Shown here in pieces: positions 55,141 through 62,135 of a DNA stretch of 64,000 nucleotides. Position 1 is the stretch's first letter. Every line of letters begins with the position of its first letter. This DNA is from Rhizobacter sp. Root1221. Lineage in GTDB: Bacteria; Pseudomonadota; Gammaproteobacteria; Burkholderiales; Burkholderiaceae_C. Below the pieces are notes generated by a model that saw only the letters and a program-made list of their open reading frames with translations, did no database searches and had not been told where the DNA came from. The translations under genes were made by a program, and so were the position numbers. The stretch lies in the NCBI RefSeq assembly GCF_001425785.1, contig NZ_LMDI01000005.1:91300-155299 (forward strand). The letters run 5' to 3'.

Positions 55141-56004
55141 TCAGCGCAACACTTTCACCAGCGCCGCCATCTCCTCTCCGCCGAGCCCCGCCTCGTGCCC
55201 GCGCCGGAACACCCCGGCCGCATAGGCCGGGAAACCGGTGTCGATGCCGGATTGCCGTGCCGTGTCGAGCAGGCGTTGCGTGGCCTCCACGGAGATGCGC
55301 AGCGGGCTCTCCGAGATCGTGAAATCGTCCGACTGGATCACATGGCCTTCGTGTTTCAGGAACGCCCCGAAGCTGGGTGAGATGCCGGCCACGATGTCGC
55401 CGAAGCGGGCCACGTCGAAACCTTCCGATTCGGCGATGCGCGCGCCGTGCAGGAATCCGAGCGACGCCCCGTAGATGTACGACAGCGTGGCCAGGTCCAT
55501 CGTCGCGGCGGCCGCGATGGGCTCGCCCAGGTCGACGATGCCTCCGGCCAGCACCTTCAGCAGCGGTGCCGCGGCCTCCCGGTCGGCGGCGGGGCCCGAC
55601 AGCAGCAGCGGGGTGTCGGGTTGCCCCATCTGGCTCGGTGCTGCCTGGATGGCGCCCGCGAGGTAACGCGCACCGTGGTGCCGTGCCCAGGCCTGCGCGT
55701 CGCGCGATTCCTTCGGGCTGAACGTGGTGAGCTGGACCAGCAGCCGCCCGTGCACCGCGGGTGCCACGTTGTCCATCGCGAGGATGGCCGCCGCGGCCGC
55801 GTGGTCGTACACGCACATGACCACCACGGGACTGGCCAGCACGGCGGCCGACGCACTGGGCGCGAGGCGGGCGCCTTGTGCCACCAGCGGCGCGGCCTTC
55901 TCCGGCGTGCGGTTCCAGACGGTCACGGCCAGGCCATGCCGGATGAAGAGTTGCGCGATGGTCGAACCCATTGCGCCCAGGCCCACGATGGTCACGTCGC
56001 TCAT
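55141..56004 (-). CDS. NAD(P)-binding imine-reductase/reductive-aminase-like protein
   Basis: A 287-residue protein with N-terminal Rossmann fold (MSDVTIVGLGAMGSTIAQLF, then VTVWNRTPEKAAPLVAQGAR) and an all-helical second domain. The segment GAIQAAPSQMGQPDTPLLLS matches the imine-reductase substrate region, not 3-hydroxyisobutyrate dehydrogenases, and no catalytic lysine of the latter type is seen. It may reduce cyclic imines or another small carbonyl. It is divergent from an HxlR gene with a large dyad between them, and convergent with the GntR gene. Confidence 0.8.
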   Translation of the reverse strand: MSDVTIVGLGAMGSTIAQLFIRHGLAVTVWNRTPEKAAPLVAQGARLAPSASAAVLASPVVVMCVYDHAAAAAILAMDNVAPAVHGRLLVQLTTFSPKESRDAQAWARHHGARYLAGAIQAAPSQMGQPDTPLLLSGPAADREAAAPLLKVLAGGIVDLGEPIAAAATMDLATLSYIYGASLGFLHGARIAESEGFDVARFGDIVAGISPSFGAFLKHEGHVIQSDDFTISESPLRISVEATQRLLDTARQSGIDTGFPAYAAGVFRRGHEAGLGGEEMAALVKVLR

Positions 56005-56052
56005 GTCGATTCACTCCAGGGTTGGTTCAAGACGAATCGATCGTAGGACCGT

Positions 56053-56109
56053 CACTTGCCAAGGGTCAAGTACGCACGGTAAAGTGCGGTACTGACCATT
56101 TGGTAAGTG
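56053..56109. promoter_or_regulatory. 57-bp imperfect inverted repeat, candidate HxlR operator
   Basis: CACTTGCCAAGGGTCAAGTAC (broken here as 56053-56073) and its near-inverse at 56089-56109 flank a 15-bp centre that itself has GCAC/GTGC arms. Inside the left arm, ACTTG-N8-CAAGT is a perfect dyad (56054-56071). The element fills the gap between the imine-reductase-like gene and the HxlR gene and reaches the HxlR start region, so binding would block both promoters. Confidence 0.55.
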
Positions 56110-56478
56110 ATGGGGCCTCGCATGAAGCGCGCAGAACCGTTCGGATGTGGCATCGGCCCGGCGTTCGAAGTGATCGGTGGCAAGTGGAAGGCCGTGATCC
56201 TGTGGGAGATCCACGGGCAGGCGCGGCGCTTCGGCGAACTCAAGCGCCTGGTGCCGGGCATCAGCGAGAAGATGCTGGTCCAGCAGCTGCGTGAACTCGA
56301 AGGGCACGGGCTCGTTCACCGCAACGTGTTCCACGAGGTGCCACCACGGGTGGAGTACTCGGTGACGAAACTGGGGGCCACGCTGAACGAGGCGATGGCG
56401 CCTCTGGCCGATTGGGGCGAGCGCTTCGCGAAGGCAGCGGCCCGCGCCGCCGCTGCCGCCGGGAAGCCGGTCAAATGA
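56110..56478 (+). CDS. HxlR-family transcriptional regulator
   Basis: A 122-residue winged-helix protein of the HxlR type: CGIGPAFEVIGGKWKAVILW, FGELKRLVPGISEKMLVQQL and VPPRVEYSVTKLGATLNEAM. A single cysteine near the N-terminus (Cys before GIGPAF) is typical of HxlR sensors of reactive carbonyls or thiol stress. ATG 56110 is taken, with GTG 56107 and ATG 56122 as alternatives. It probably controls itself and the divergent imine-reductase-like gene through the dyad at 56053-56109. Confidence 0.85.
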   Translation: MGPRMKRAEPFGCGIGPAFEVIGGKWKAVILWEIHGQARRFGELKRLVPGISEKMLVQQLRELEGHGLVHRNVFHEVPPRVEYSVTKLGATLNEAMAPLADWGERFAKAAARAAAAAGKPVK

Positions 56479-56845
56479 CCCGCGGCACGCGCTGGGCCGG
56501 GTCGTAGAAGAACGTCTCCTCCGCGATGCGTTCACCCTCCCAGCGCTGGTGCCCCATCTCCTCGATCAACGTGGTGGTGCCGTCGGGCCAGTCGAACCGG
56601 AAGATCCAGCGGATCGCGGTGTGGTCGCCACTCAGGAACGCAGGCCGCACGCAGGTGGAGGTCACCTGGCGGGCCGCGGCCAGCAGCTGGCGCTCGCGGC
56701 TGGCGTGGTTCTCCCGTCCTGCCCGGGGGGTGGACTGGTTCTCCTGGATCGTGGCGTTGGCGGTGTAGAAAGCCTCTACGGCGTCGGCATGCGCGTTCGT
56801 CTCCACGAGGGCGAGGAAACGTTCGAGGGTGTCGGGGGTGGGCAT
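56471..56845 (-). CDS. SnoaL/NTF2-like small protein
   Basis: A 124-residue protein of the nuclear-transport-factor-2-like fold (MPTPDTLERFLALVETNAHA, then VEAFYTANATIQENQSTPRA and AIRWIFRFDWPDGTTTLIEE). Such proteins are small polyketide-cyclase-like or ligand-binding enzymes with diverse roles. It overlaps the tail of the HxlR gene by 8 bp, tail to tail. ATG 56845 is chosen over a longer frame into the gap. No functional link is visible. Confidence 0.8.
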   Translation of the reverse strand: MPTPDTLERFLALVETNAHADAVEAFYTANATIQENQSTPRAGRENHASRERQLLAAARQVTSTCVRPAFLSGDHTAIRWIFRFDWPDGTTTLIEEMGHQRWEGERIAEETFFYDPAQRVPRVI

Positions 56846-56965
56846 CGTGAGGTCCTTCGTTGGGGATGGCCGGCAGCGTAGGGTGACCACCGCCGCGGGC
56901 CAAGAACCAGTTGGGCCGATCCGGGCGGTACCAGCTGCGCCCCAGCCCCAGCCGGATCGGGCAAC

Positions 56966-58402
56966 ATGCGTCCCACGATGCAGCTCACGCTCGATGCCTC
57001 CGGCCCCCTGAACGAACAAGTCGCCCGCGCGCTGCGCGCCGCCATGGCCGATGGCCGGCTGGCGCCTGGAAGCCGATTGCCATCGAGCCGCACCCTGGCC
57101 GCCGATCTGGCGGTGTCACGCAACACCGTGTTGCTCGCGTGCGAGCAGCTGCGGGTCGAACGGCTGGTGGTGACCCGGCCTGGCGCCGGCTTGTTCGTGG
57201 CGGGTGTTCCCGCGAGGCCGGCCGCCCGCCGCCGCGGGGGCCCGGTGGCGCCGCAGTCGGCCTATGCCGCCCGCCTGCGCGCGCTCGGGCCGGTGACGCT
57301 GGCGGCCGGTCCGACACCCCATCGCTACGACCTGCAATATGGCGAACCGCTGTTGAACCCGCCGCTGGCGGCCGCCTGGGGCGCCGCGCTGGCCACCGCC
57401 GCCGCGCACACCGACACCCGCTACGCACACGCCCAGGGCCTGCCCGAGTTGCGCGAGGCCGTGTGCGGGCACCTGGCGCGGTGGCGTGGCGTGGTGGCCC
57501 ACCCCGACGACGTGGTGATCGTGTCGGGTGCGCAGCAGGCGCTGGCCTTGGCCGCGCGGGTGCTGCTGGACGCGGGCGACGGGGTGGCCGTGGAGGACCC
57601 GCACTACCAGATGGCCCATCAGGCGCTGGAGGCCCATGGCGCCCGCATCACCAGCGTGCGCACGGACACGCTCGGGATCGTCGTGCCGGACATCCCGGTC
57701 GAGTCGCGGCTGATCCACGTGACACCGGCCCATCAGTTCCCGTCCGGCGTCACGATGTCGCCATCGCGCCGCGCGGCGCTGCTGCGCCACGCGGCCGCCC
57801 ATGGCGCCTGGGTGTTCGAGGACGATTGCGACGGTGAACTCGGCCATGGCGAGCGGCCGGTGCCCGCGTTGCGGGCGGCGGACCGTCACGACCGTGTCGT
57901 GCACGTGGGCAGTTTCTCGAAGACGATGTTTCCCTCGCTGCGGCTGGGCTACATGGTGTGCCCGGCCGGGCTGCGCCGCGACTTCGTGCGCGCCAAGCAA
58001 CTCGACGACCTGGGGTGTCCGGCGGTTGCGCAGGCCGCGATGGCCGCGCTGGTGTCGCGGGGGGCGTTCGACCGCCACCTGCGCAAGTCGATGGCCGAGC
58101 TGCGCAAGCGGCGCGTGGCGCTGCTCTCGGGGCTCGCACGCCATGCCGCAGGCCACGTGCAGGTGGCCGCCACGACGGCCGCCATGCATGTGGTGGGCTG
58201 GCTGCCGCACCTCGACGCCGCCGGTGCCGGCCGGCTGCTGGTGGCGGCCCGTGCGCGAGGGCTCGGCCTTCACCTGATCTCGCCCTACTACCGGACGCCA
58301 CCGTCCCACCCGGGCCTGCTGCTGGGTTACGCCGGGCTGTCACCGGTGCAGATCGCGGCGGCGACCGACCTGCTGGGGCAGTGCCTGCGCGACGCGGCCT
58401 GA
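56966..58402 (+). CDS. MocR-type regulator with aminotransferase-like domain
   Basis: A 478-residue regulator: GntR winged helix at about 10-75 (DGRLAPGSRLPSSRTLAADL, then AVSRNTVLLACEQLRVERLV) fused to a class I aminotransferase-like domain. The PLP lysine is in HVGSFSKTMFPSLRLGYMV, and DDVVIVSGAQQALALAARVL and FEDDCDGELGHG complete the cofactor site. MocR proteins sense amino acids or pyridoxal phosphate. ATG 56966 or 56978 may be the start. The gene is divergent from the SnoaL-like gene (120 bp), but its target is not clear. Confidence 0.92.
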   Translation: MRPTMQLTLDASGPLNEQVARALRAAMADGRLAPGSRLPSSRTLAADLAVSRNTVLLACEQLRVERLVVTRPGAGLFVAGVPARPAARRRGGPVAPQSAYAARLRALGPVTLAAGPTPHRYDLQYGEPLLNPPLAAAWGAALATAAAHTDTRYAHAQGLPELREAVCGHLARWRGVVAHPDDVVIVSGAQQALALAARVLLDAGDGVAVEDPHYQMAHQALEAHGARITSVRTDTLGIVVPDIPVESRLIHVTPAHQFPSGVTMSPSRRAALLRHAAAHGAWVFEDDCDGELGHGERPVPALRAADRHDRVVHVGSFSKTMFPSLRLGYMVCPAGLRRDFVRAKQLDDLGCPAVAQAAMAALVSRGAFDRHLRKSMAELRKRRVALLSGLARHAAGHVQVAATTAAMHVVGWLPHLDAAGAGRLLVAARARGLGLHLISPYYRTPPSHPGLLLGYAGLSPVQIAAATDLLGQCLRDAA

Positions 58403-58421
58403 GCGCCAAGCCGCCTGGCGC

Positions 58422-59756
58422 TCAAACACCCCAATCGATGCGGTCGAACACCCGCTTCAGCCGCAGGCCCTTCGCCGGGTTGAGCTGCGTGGCCCACGCC
58501 ACGCGGCCCCGCAGGTGGGCCTGCCAATCCGGATGGGCGTCGCGGTTCTGCCGCGAGGCACCGTCGCGCACGCACAGGTGGAGGATGGCCTTCAACCGGT
58601 CGAACTCGTCGCGTGGCAGGTTGGGGCGCTCGTTGACCACGATGTGACACACGCTCTGCCGCCCACCGGCCTTCTGGCAACGGGTCTTGCGCGTGTTCAG
58701 CGAGAACCCCTCCTCGACGACGATGCGGGTGATGCGCGCGGTGATGCGTTCGCGCGCGGTGGCCAGGTGCGTGGGGCCCGAGAACACCAGGTCGTCCGCA
58801 TACCGTGTGTACCGTGCGCCTAGCGCGAACGCCAGGCCGTCGAGCCGCAGGTCCAGCCGAAACGCACAGAGGTTCGCGAGCGCCGGTGAGGTGGGCGCGC
58901 CCTGGGGCAGGTGCGACTCCCGCAGCCGCTGCAGCTGCTCCCACGTCAGTTGTCCGGCCTCGTGCATGCGCCGGAGCACGGGCTCCGGCGTGGCGGTGGT
59001 GCACAGCGCCGTCAACGCCCGCGCCACTTCCTCGCTGTACCCGAGCTTGGCGAACAGCGCCGACACCCGAGACGGGCGCACGGTCGTGAAGAAGTCCTGG
59101 AGATCGAACTTGAGCACGACGGCCTGGCCCGTGTGGGCCGCCGCATGGCTGCGGGCCGAGCGCTCGCGGGTGTAGCCGTGGGCCGCCTCGTGGGGCGGGA
59201 TGCGGTCCAGCAGGTCGTCGAGCACACGCCGCTGCAACGGCATCAGGTGGGGCGCAGGCACTTCCAGCAAGCGCCATCCGCCCGTGCGCTTGGCCAACAG
59301 TTGCGCGTGGTAATGCTGCTCGCCGAGCGGGGCCTGGCGTTGCCACTGCGGGGCACGGGTCAGCCGCCAGAGCCCGGCGGCAGGCACGCCGAGCCAGTCG
59401 GCCAGCGCCCCCACGTGGGGCCAGTACGGCACCTGGCACTGTTCGAGGCCCACGGGCAGCGGCTGCATGACGGCCGCTTCGCGCAGGATGTAGCGGCGGG
59501 CGTGCGGCTTCTCGTGCGCGCGCCAGCCGTCGTCGTAGTGGCCGTCCTGTTCGATCCACGTGGCGAGCGACCGCACGGTGAGCCGGCGCCAGCGTTCGCC
59601 TGGCATGTCGGCGCAGCGTTGGGCCATCGGGGCGCACCAGGATGTGCTGGCGCCGAGGCAGGCGTGCATGCGCGCGGCCATGCCCGGTCCGGTCCGCGGG
59701 CCGGCCAGCATGGCGCGCGCCAACGCAAGCGCGACGGATCGGCGCGCCGAGGTCAT
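58422..59756 (-). CDS. Retron-like reverse transcriptase with altered signature motifs
   Basis: A 444-residue reverse transcriptase with an extended N-terminus (about 150 residues) as in myxobacterial retron RTs. Palm motifs are intact: VVLKFDLQDFF (about 212-222), LPQGAPTSPALANL (about 280-293) and YTRYADDLVFSG (YADD at 319-322). The retron-specific region usually NAxxH reads HAAAH (204-208), and the usual VTG reads VCH (369-371). The C-terminus has GFSLNTRKTRCQ and NERPNLPRDEFDRLKAIL. The start at 59756 is where family-like sequence begins. It is divergent from a condensin-like operon; the gap may hold its template RNA. Confidence 0.88.
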   Translation of the reverse strand: MTSARRSVALALARAMLAGPRTGPGMAARMHACLGASTSWCAPMAQRCADMPGERWRRLTVRSLATWIEQDGHYDDGWRAHEKPHARRYILREAAVMQPLPVGLEQCQVPYWPHVGALADWLGVPAAGLWRLTRAPQWQRQAPLGEQHYHAQLLAKRTGGWRLLEVPAPHLMPLQRRVLDDLLDRIPPHEAAHGYTRERSARSHAAAHTGQAVVLKFDLQDFFTTVRPSRVSALFAKLGYSEEVARALTALCTTATPEPVLRRMHEAGQLTWEQLQRLRESHLPQGAPTSPALANLCAFRLDLRLDGLAFALGARYTRYADDLVFSGPTHLATARERITARITRIVVEEGFSLNTRKTRCQKAGGRQSVCHIVVNERPNLPRDEFDRLKAILHLCVRDGASRQNRDAHPDWQAHLRGRVAWATQLNPAKGLRLKRVFDRIDWGV

Positions 59757-59856
59757 GGGCGACAAGGTGCGGCCACCGCCCAACCTGCGGGTGATGCGTG
59801 AGGTGTGGGCGCATTGCGCCGTCGCCTCACGCCCAGGATGTACCAGCCAACAATCC

Positions 59857-59875
59857 ACCGCGGGGGTACCCCGCG
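59857..59875. repeat. Palindromic repeat, copy A
   Basis: accgcgggggtaccccgcg, nearly identical to copy B (17 of 19 bases). It sits in a perfect hairpin CCGCGGGG-GTA-CCCCGCGG (59858-59876). It could be an operator, a REP-like element or the a2 arm of a retron RNA. Confidence 0.8.
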
Positions 59876-60017
59876 GGGCAGACCCGGTTCCGAAGCGCCG
59901 GTCCACGATGTGCTTGGGGATGGCCGCGACGGCATTATCGCGAAGCGGTGTGTGCCGGCGTGTGGCATGTGAAGTCCTCCCGGCGAACGCTCGGGCGTCC
60001 TGTTGTCCTGGCATCCT

Positions 60018-60036
60018 ACCGCAGGGGTGCCCCGCG
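60018..60036. repeat. Palindromic repeat, copy B
   Basis: accgcaggggtgccccgcg, 161 bp from copy A in the same orientation, ending 24 bp before the start of the condensin-like operon. Both copies are preceded by ATCC. Its hairpin has one bulged A. Confidence 0.8.
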
Positions 60037-60059
60037 TCGATCAGGCAAAATCGGCCCCC

Positions 60060-61403
60060 ATGAATGAGGTCACCCCTATCGCGGAGCCTGCGGAGTCGGC
60101 TCGATTCGAGGATCTGTTCAGAGAACCCGGTTACGCCCACGATCACCCCATGTCGTTTGCGCTCGCGCGCAAGCAGGACACGGTCGATGCGTTGCGGGGC
60201 CTGTTCGCCGGGTCGCCCGCGCTGGCGAAGCTGCGCCTGTGGTGTTTCCTGACACTCGCGTCGCACCCGCAGGGGCGCCTGTCGCGCGAGGACGTCAACC
60301 AACTGTTCCACGCCGTGCTGCCCGAGCCGCTCGACGCGGTGCTCAAGCGCCTGCGTGACCTGGGCCTGCTCGTGTGGGACGCCACCGCGCAGGACTACCA
60401 CCTCTCCACGCTCGCCCACCAGGTGCAGGCGCTGCTGGCCCCGCTCACGTCGGCGCCGCAGGATGACGACGAACTCTCCGGCCTGCTGGCCCAGGTGGCC
60501 GGGGCGCAGCAGCTCGGGGTGGTCGATGCCAGCCAGCTGCAGCACCTGCACGCGCAGCTCGCGCGGTTGCACGATGAGTTCGCCGACGCCATCGCCAGCG
60601 GCTCCGAAGCCCGCCTGCGCCTCGCCCAGCCCCGGTTCGACCGCGCCCTCACGCTGGTCGACAAGGCCGGGCAGGCGCTGTCGGCCATCATCGGAGACCA
60701 CGGCGACAACGCCCGCCTCGAAAAGGCCGCCCGCGCGCTGGGCCAGGACCAGGCCCGGCTGCTGTCGATGGCGAGCCAGTTCACCCGCGCACTGCAGCAG
60801 GCCGACCGCCTGCGCGTCACGCTGGGCAGCACCGGCCTCACGTCGTCCGACGTGCGGCACTGGCTGCAGCACCACCAGGCGCTGCACGAGCTGATCGGAG
60901 ACGCGCTCTCCGTGGGTGTTCGCCCGGTGTTCGTGAGCCAGCACGACCTGGTCGACGTGGCCGAAGGGGAGCTGGAGCGCGACCGCCCCGACCCCGAACG
61001 CTCGATGGGCCTTCCGCCGGCCCTGCAGGCGGAAGCCGGGTCGCTCGACATCCTGAGCCTGCCGCCGGAGCTGGGCCACCTCGTGAACCTGTTCGGCCGC
61101 TGGCACAAGGCCGCACCGGCCGAAGACGACAAACCCCACACGCTGGCCGATGCGGTGCTGAACCGCCGCTTCGCCCATGCGGCCTACCGCATGCAGCTGA
61201 TGCCGCTGCTGGGCGACCGGCAGGCCGGTGAGCTCAAGAGCCAGACGGGCGAACTCGCCCGCGCGCCGTGGTCGCTGACGATGACCACCACGCTCGTGAA
61301 GACGCCCGACACCGAGGTCGCCGTCATCAGCGAAGGCCATTTCCATCCTCGTCCCCATCCCCGTCCGGTGGCTGCCGCCGGAACCACCCCCATTCCCGAA
61401 TGA
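60060..61403 (+). CDS. Condensin-like complex kleisin subunit (MksF/JetA-like)
   Basis: A 447-residue protein. Residues about 45-130 form an N-terminal winged helix (LAKLRLWCFLTLASHPQGRL, then EPLDAVLKRLRDLGLLVWDA), followed by long charged helices (about 190-280, ARLRLAQPRFDRALTLVDKA) and a C-terminal part with LADAVLNRRFAHAAYRMQLM. Layout and position before a 243-residue protein and an SMC ATPase match MksF or Wadjet JetA, the kleisin that bridges SMC heads. ATG 60060 is chosen. It overlaps the next gene by ATGA. Confidence 0.72.
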   Translation: MNEVTPIAEPAESARFEDLFREPGYAHDHPMSFALARKQDTVDALRGLFAGSPALAKLRLWCFLTLASHPQGRLSREDVNQLFHAVLPEPLDAVLKRLRDLGLLVWDATAQDYHLSTLAHQVQALLAPLTSAPQDDDELSGLLAQVAGAQQLGVVDASQLQHLHAQLARLHDEFADAIASGSEARLRLAQPRFDRALTLVDKAGQALSAIIGDHGDNARLEKAARALGQDQARLLSMASQFTRALQQADRLRVTLGSTGLTSSDVRHWLQHHQALHELIGDALSVGVRPVFVSQHDLVDVAEGELERDRPDPERSMGLPPALQAEAGSLDILSLPPELGHLVNLFGRWHKAAPAEDDKPHTLADAVLNRRFAHAAYRMQLMPLLGDRQAGELKSQTGELARAPWSLTMTTTLVKTPDTEVAVISEGHFHPRPHPRPVAAAGTTPIPE

Positions 61404-62131
61404 GTGCACCTCTCGACGACGCCGCCTTGCTGGTGGCCGAACTGCTCGCGCGCCGCTGGTTGCCGCGCCAACACCCGAAAGTGCGGCGCGCCCTGATCGA
61501 TGCCGACCTCTGGTCCACCGTGCAGGACCGCCTGGCCCAGGTGGGCCTGCGGTTGATCGACAACGTCCACGCCGACCACGTGGCCGTGGCGCTGCTGCGC
61601 CCGGCGGAGTCGGCCGTGTTCGGCGAGTCCGGGCTCAACAGCCACAACAACGTCGACCTGCCGCGCGATGCGGTGTCGCTGCTGGTGGTGCTGTGGTCGC
61701 TGATCATCCTGCCGAAACGCGAGCGCCAGGCGGCGCGCGCGTCGGGCACCGAGTCCACCGGGCAGAACGAGATGTTCAAGACCCACCGCCCCCTGCCGTC
61801 CGCGGCCAGCGTGAGCGGGGTGGTGTCGTACCGCTCGCTGCTGGCCGACTTCGGCGTGCAGCTCGGCAAGAAGACCCGCATGGACGGCAACCTGCGCCGC
61901 CTCTCGAACCATGGCTTCATCGTGTTCCGCGGCGACGACATCACCGAAGGCCCGCTGCTCGACCTGCTGCTCGACTACGACACGCTGGCCCCCCGCATCC
62001 TCGACGGTGCGCTGAGCGACGTGCTGCTGCAGGCCCGCGCCATCGTGCCCGCGGGCGACCCCGACGCCGAGCCGCCTGCGGCCGACGACACGGCCGACGA
62101 CGAACAACCCCAAGACAGCCAGCCCGACTGA
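61400..62131 (+). CDS. Condensin-like complex accessory subunit (MksE/JetB-like, DUF4194-like)
   Basis: A 243-residue protein: an N-terminal helical part (LVAELLARRWLPRQHPKVRR), a central SLLVVLWSLIILPKRERQAA and a winged-helix-like C-terminal part (SVSGVVSYRSLLADFGVQLG, then NLRRLSNHGFIVFRGDDITE). These resemble MksE/JetB proteins, which sit on the kleisin. The tail is acidic (PPAADDTADDEQPQDS). The start overlaps the previous stop by ATGA, and the next gene begins 4 bp after the stop. Confidence 0.72.
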   Translation: MSAPLDDAALLVAELLARRWLPRQHPKVRRALIDADLWSTVQDRLAQVGLRLIDNVHADHVAVALLRPAESAVFGESGLNSHNNVDLPRDAVSLLVVLWSLIILPKRERQAARASGTESTGQNEMFKTHRPLPSAASVSGVVSYRSLLADFGVQLGKKTRMDGNLRRLSNHGFIVFRGDDITEGPLLDLLLDYDTLAPRILDGALSDVLLQARAIVPAGDPDAEPPAADDTADDEQPQDSQPD

Positions 62132-62135
62132 CCCG

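Larger units (their letters stand above)
59757..60059 (-). ncRNA. Candidate retron template RNA (msr-msd) region, unproven
   Basis: In retrons the template RNA lies just upstream of the RT gene, which here is this 303-bp gap. The two near-palindromes at 60018-60036 and 59857-59875 are also complementary to each other over about 16 bases with small bulges, so they could be the a1/a2 stem bounding an RNA of some 180 nt. Between them are small hairpins, e.g. GACCGG...CCGGGTC at 59881-59903 and CGCGA...TCGCG near 59928-59945. No long msd stem is clear. The gap must also hold the promoter of the operon at 60060. Confidence 0.3.
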
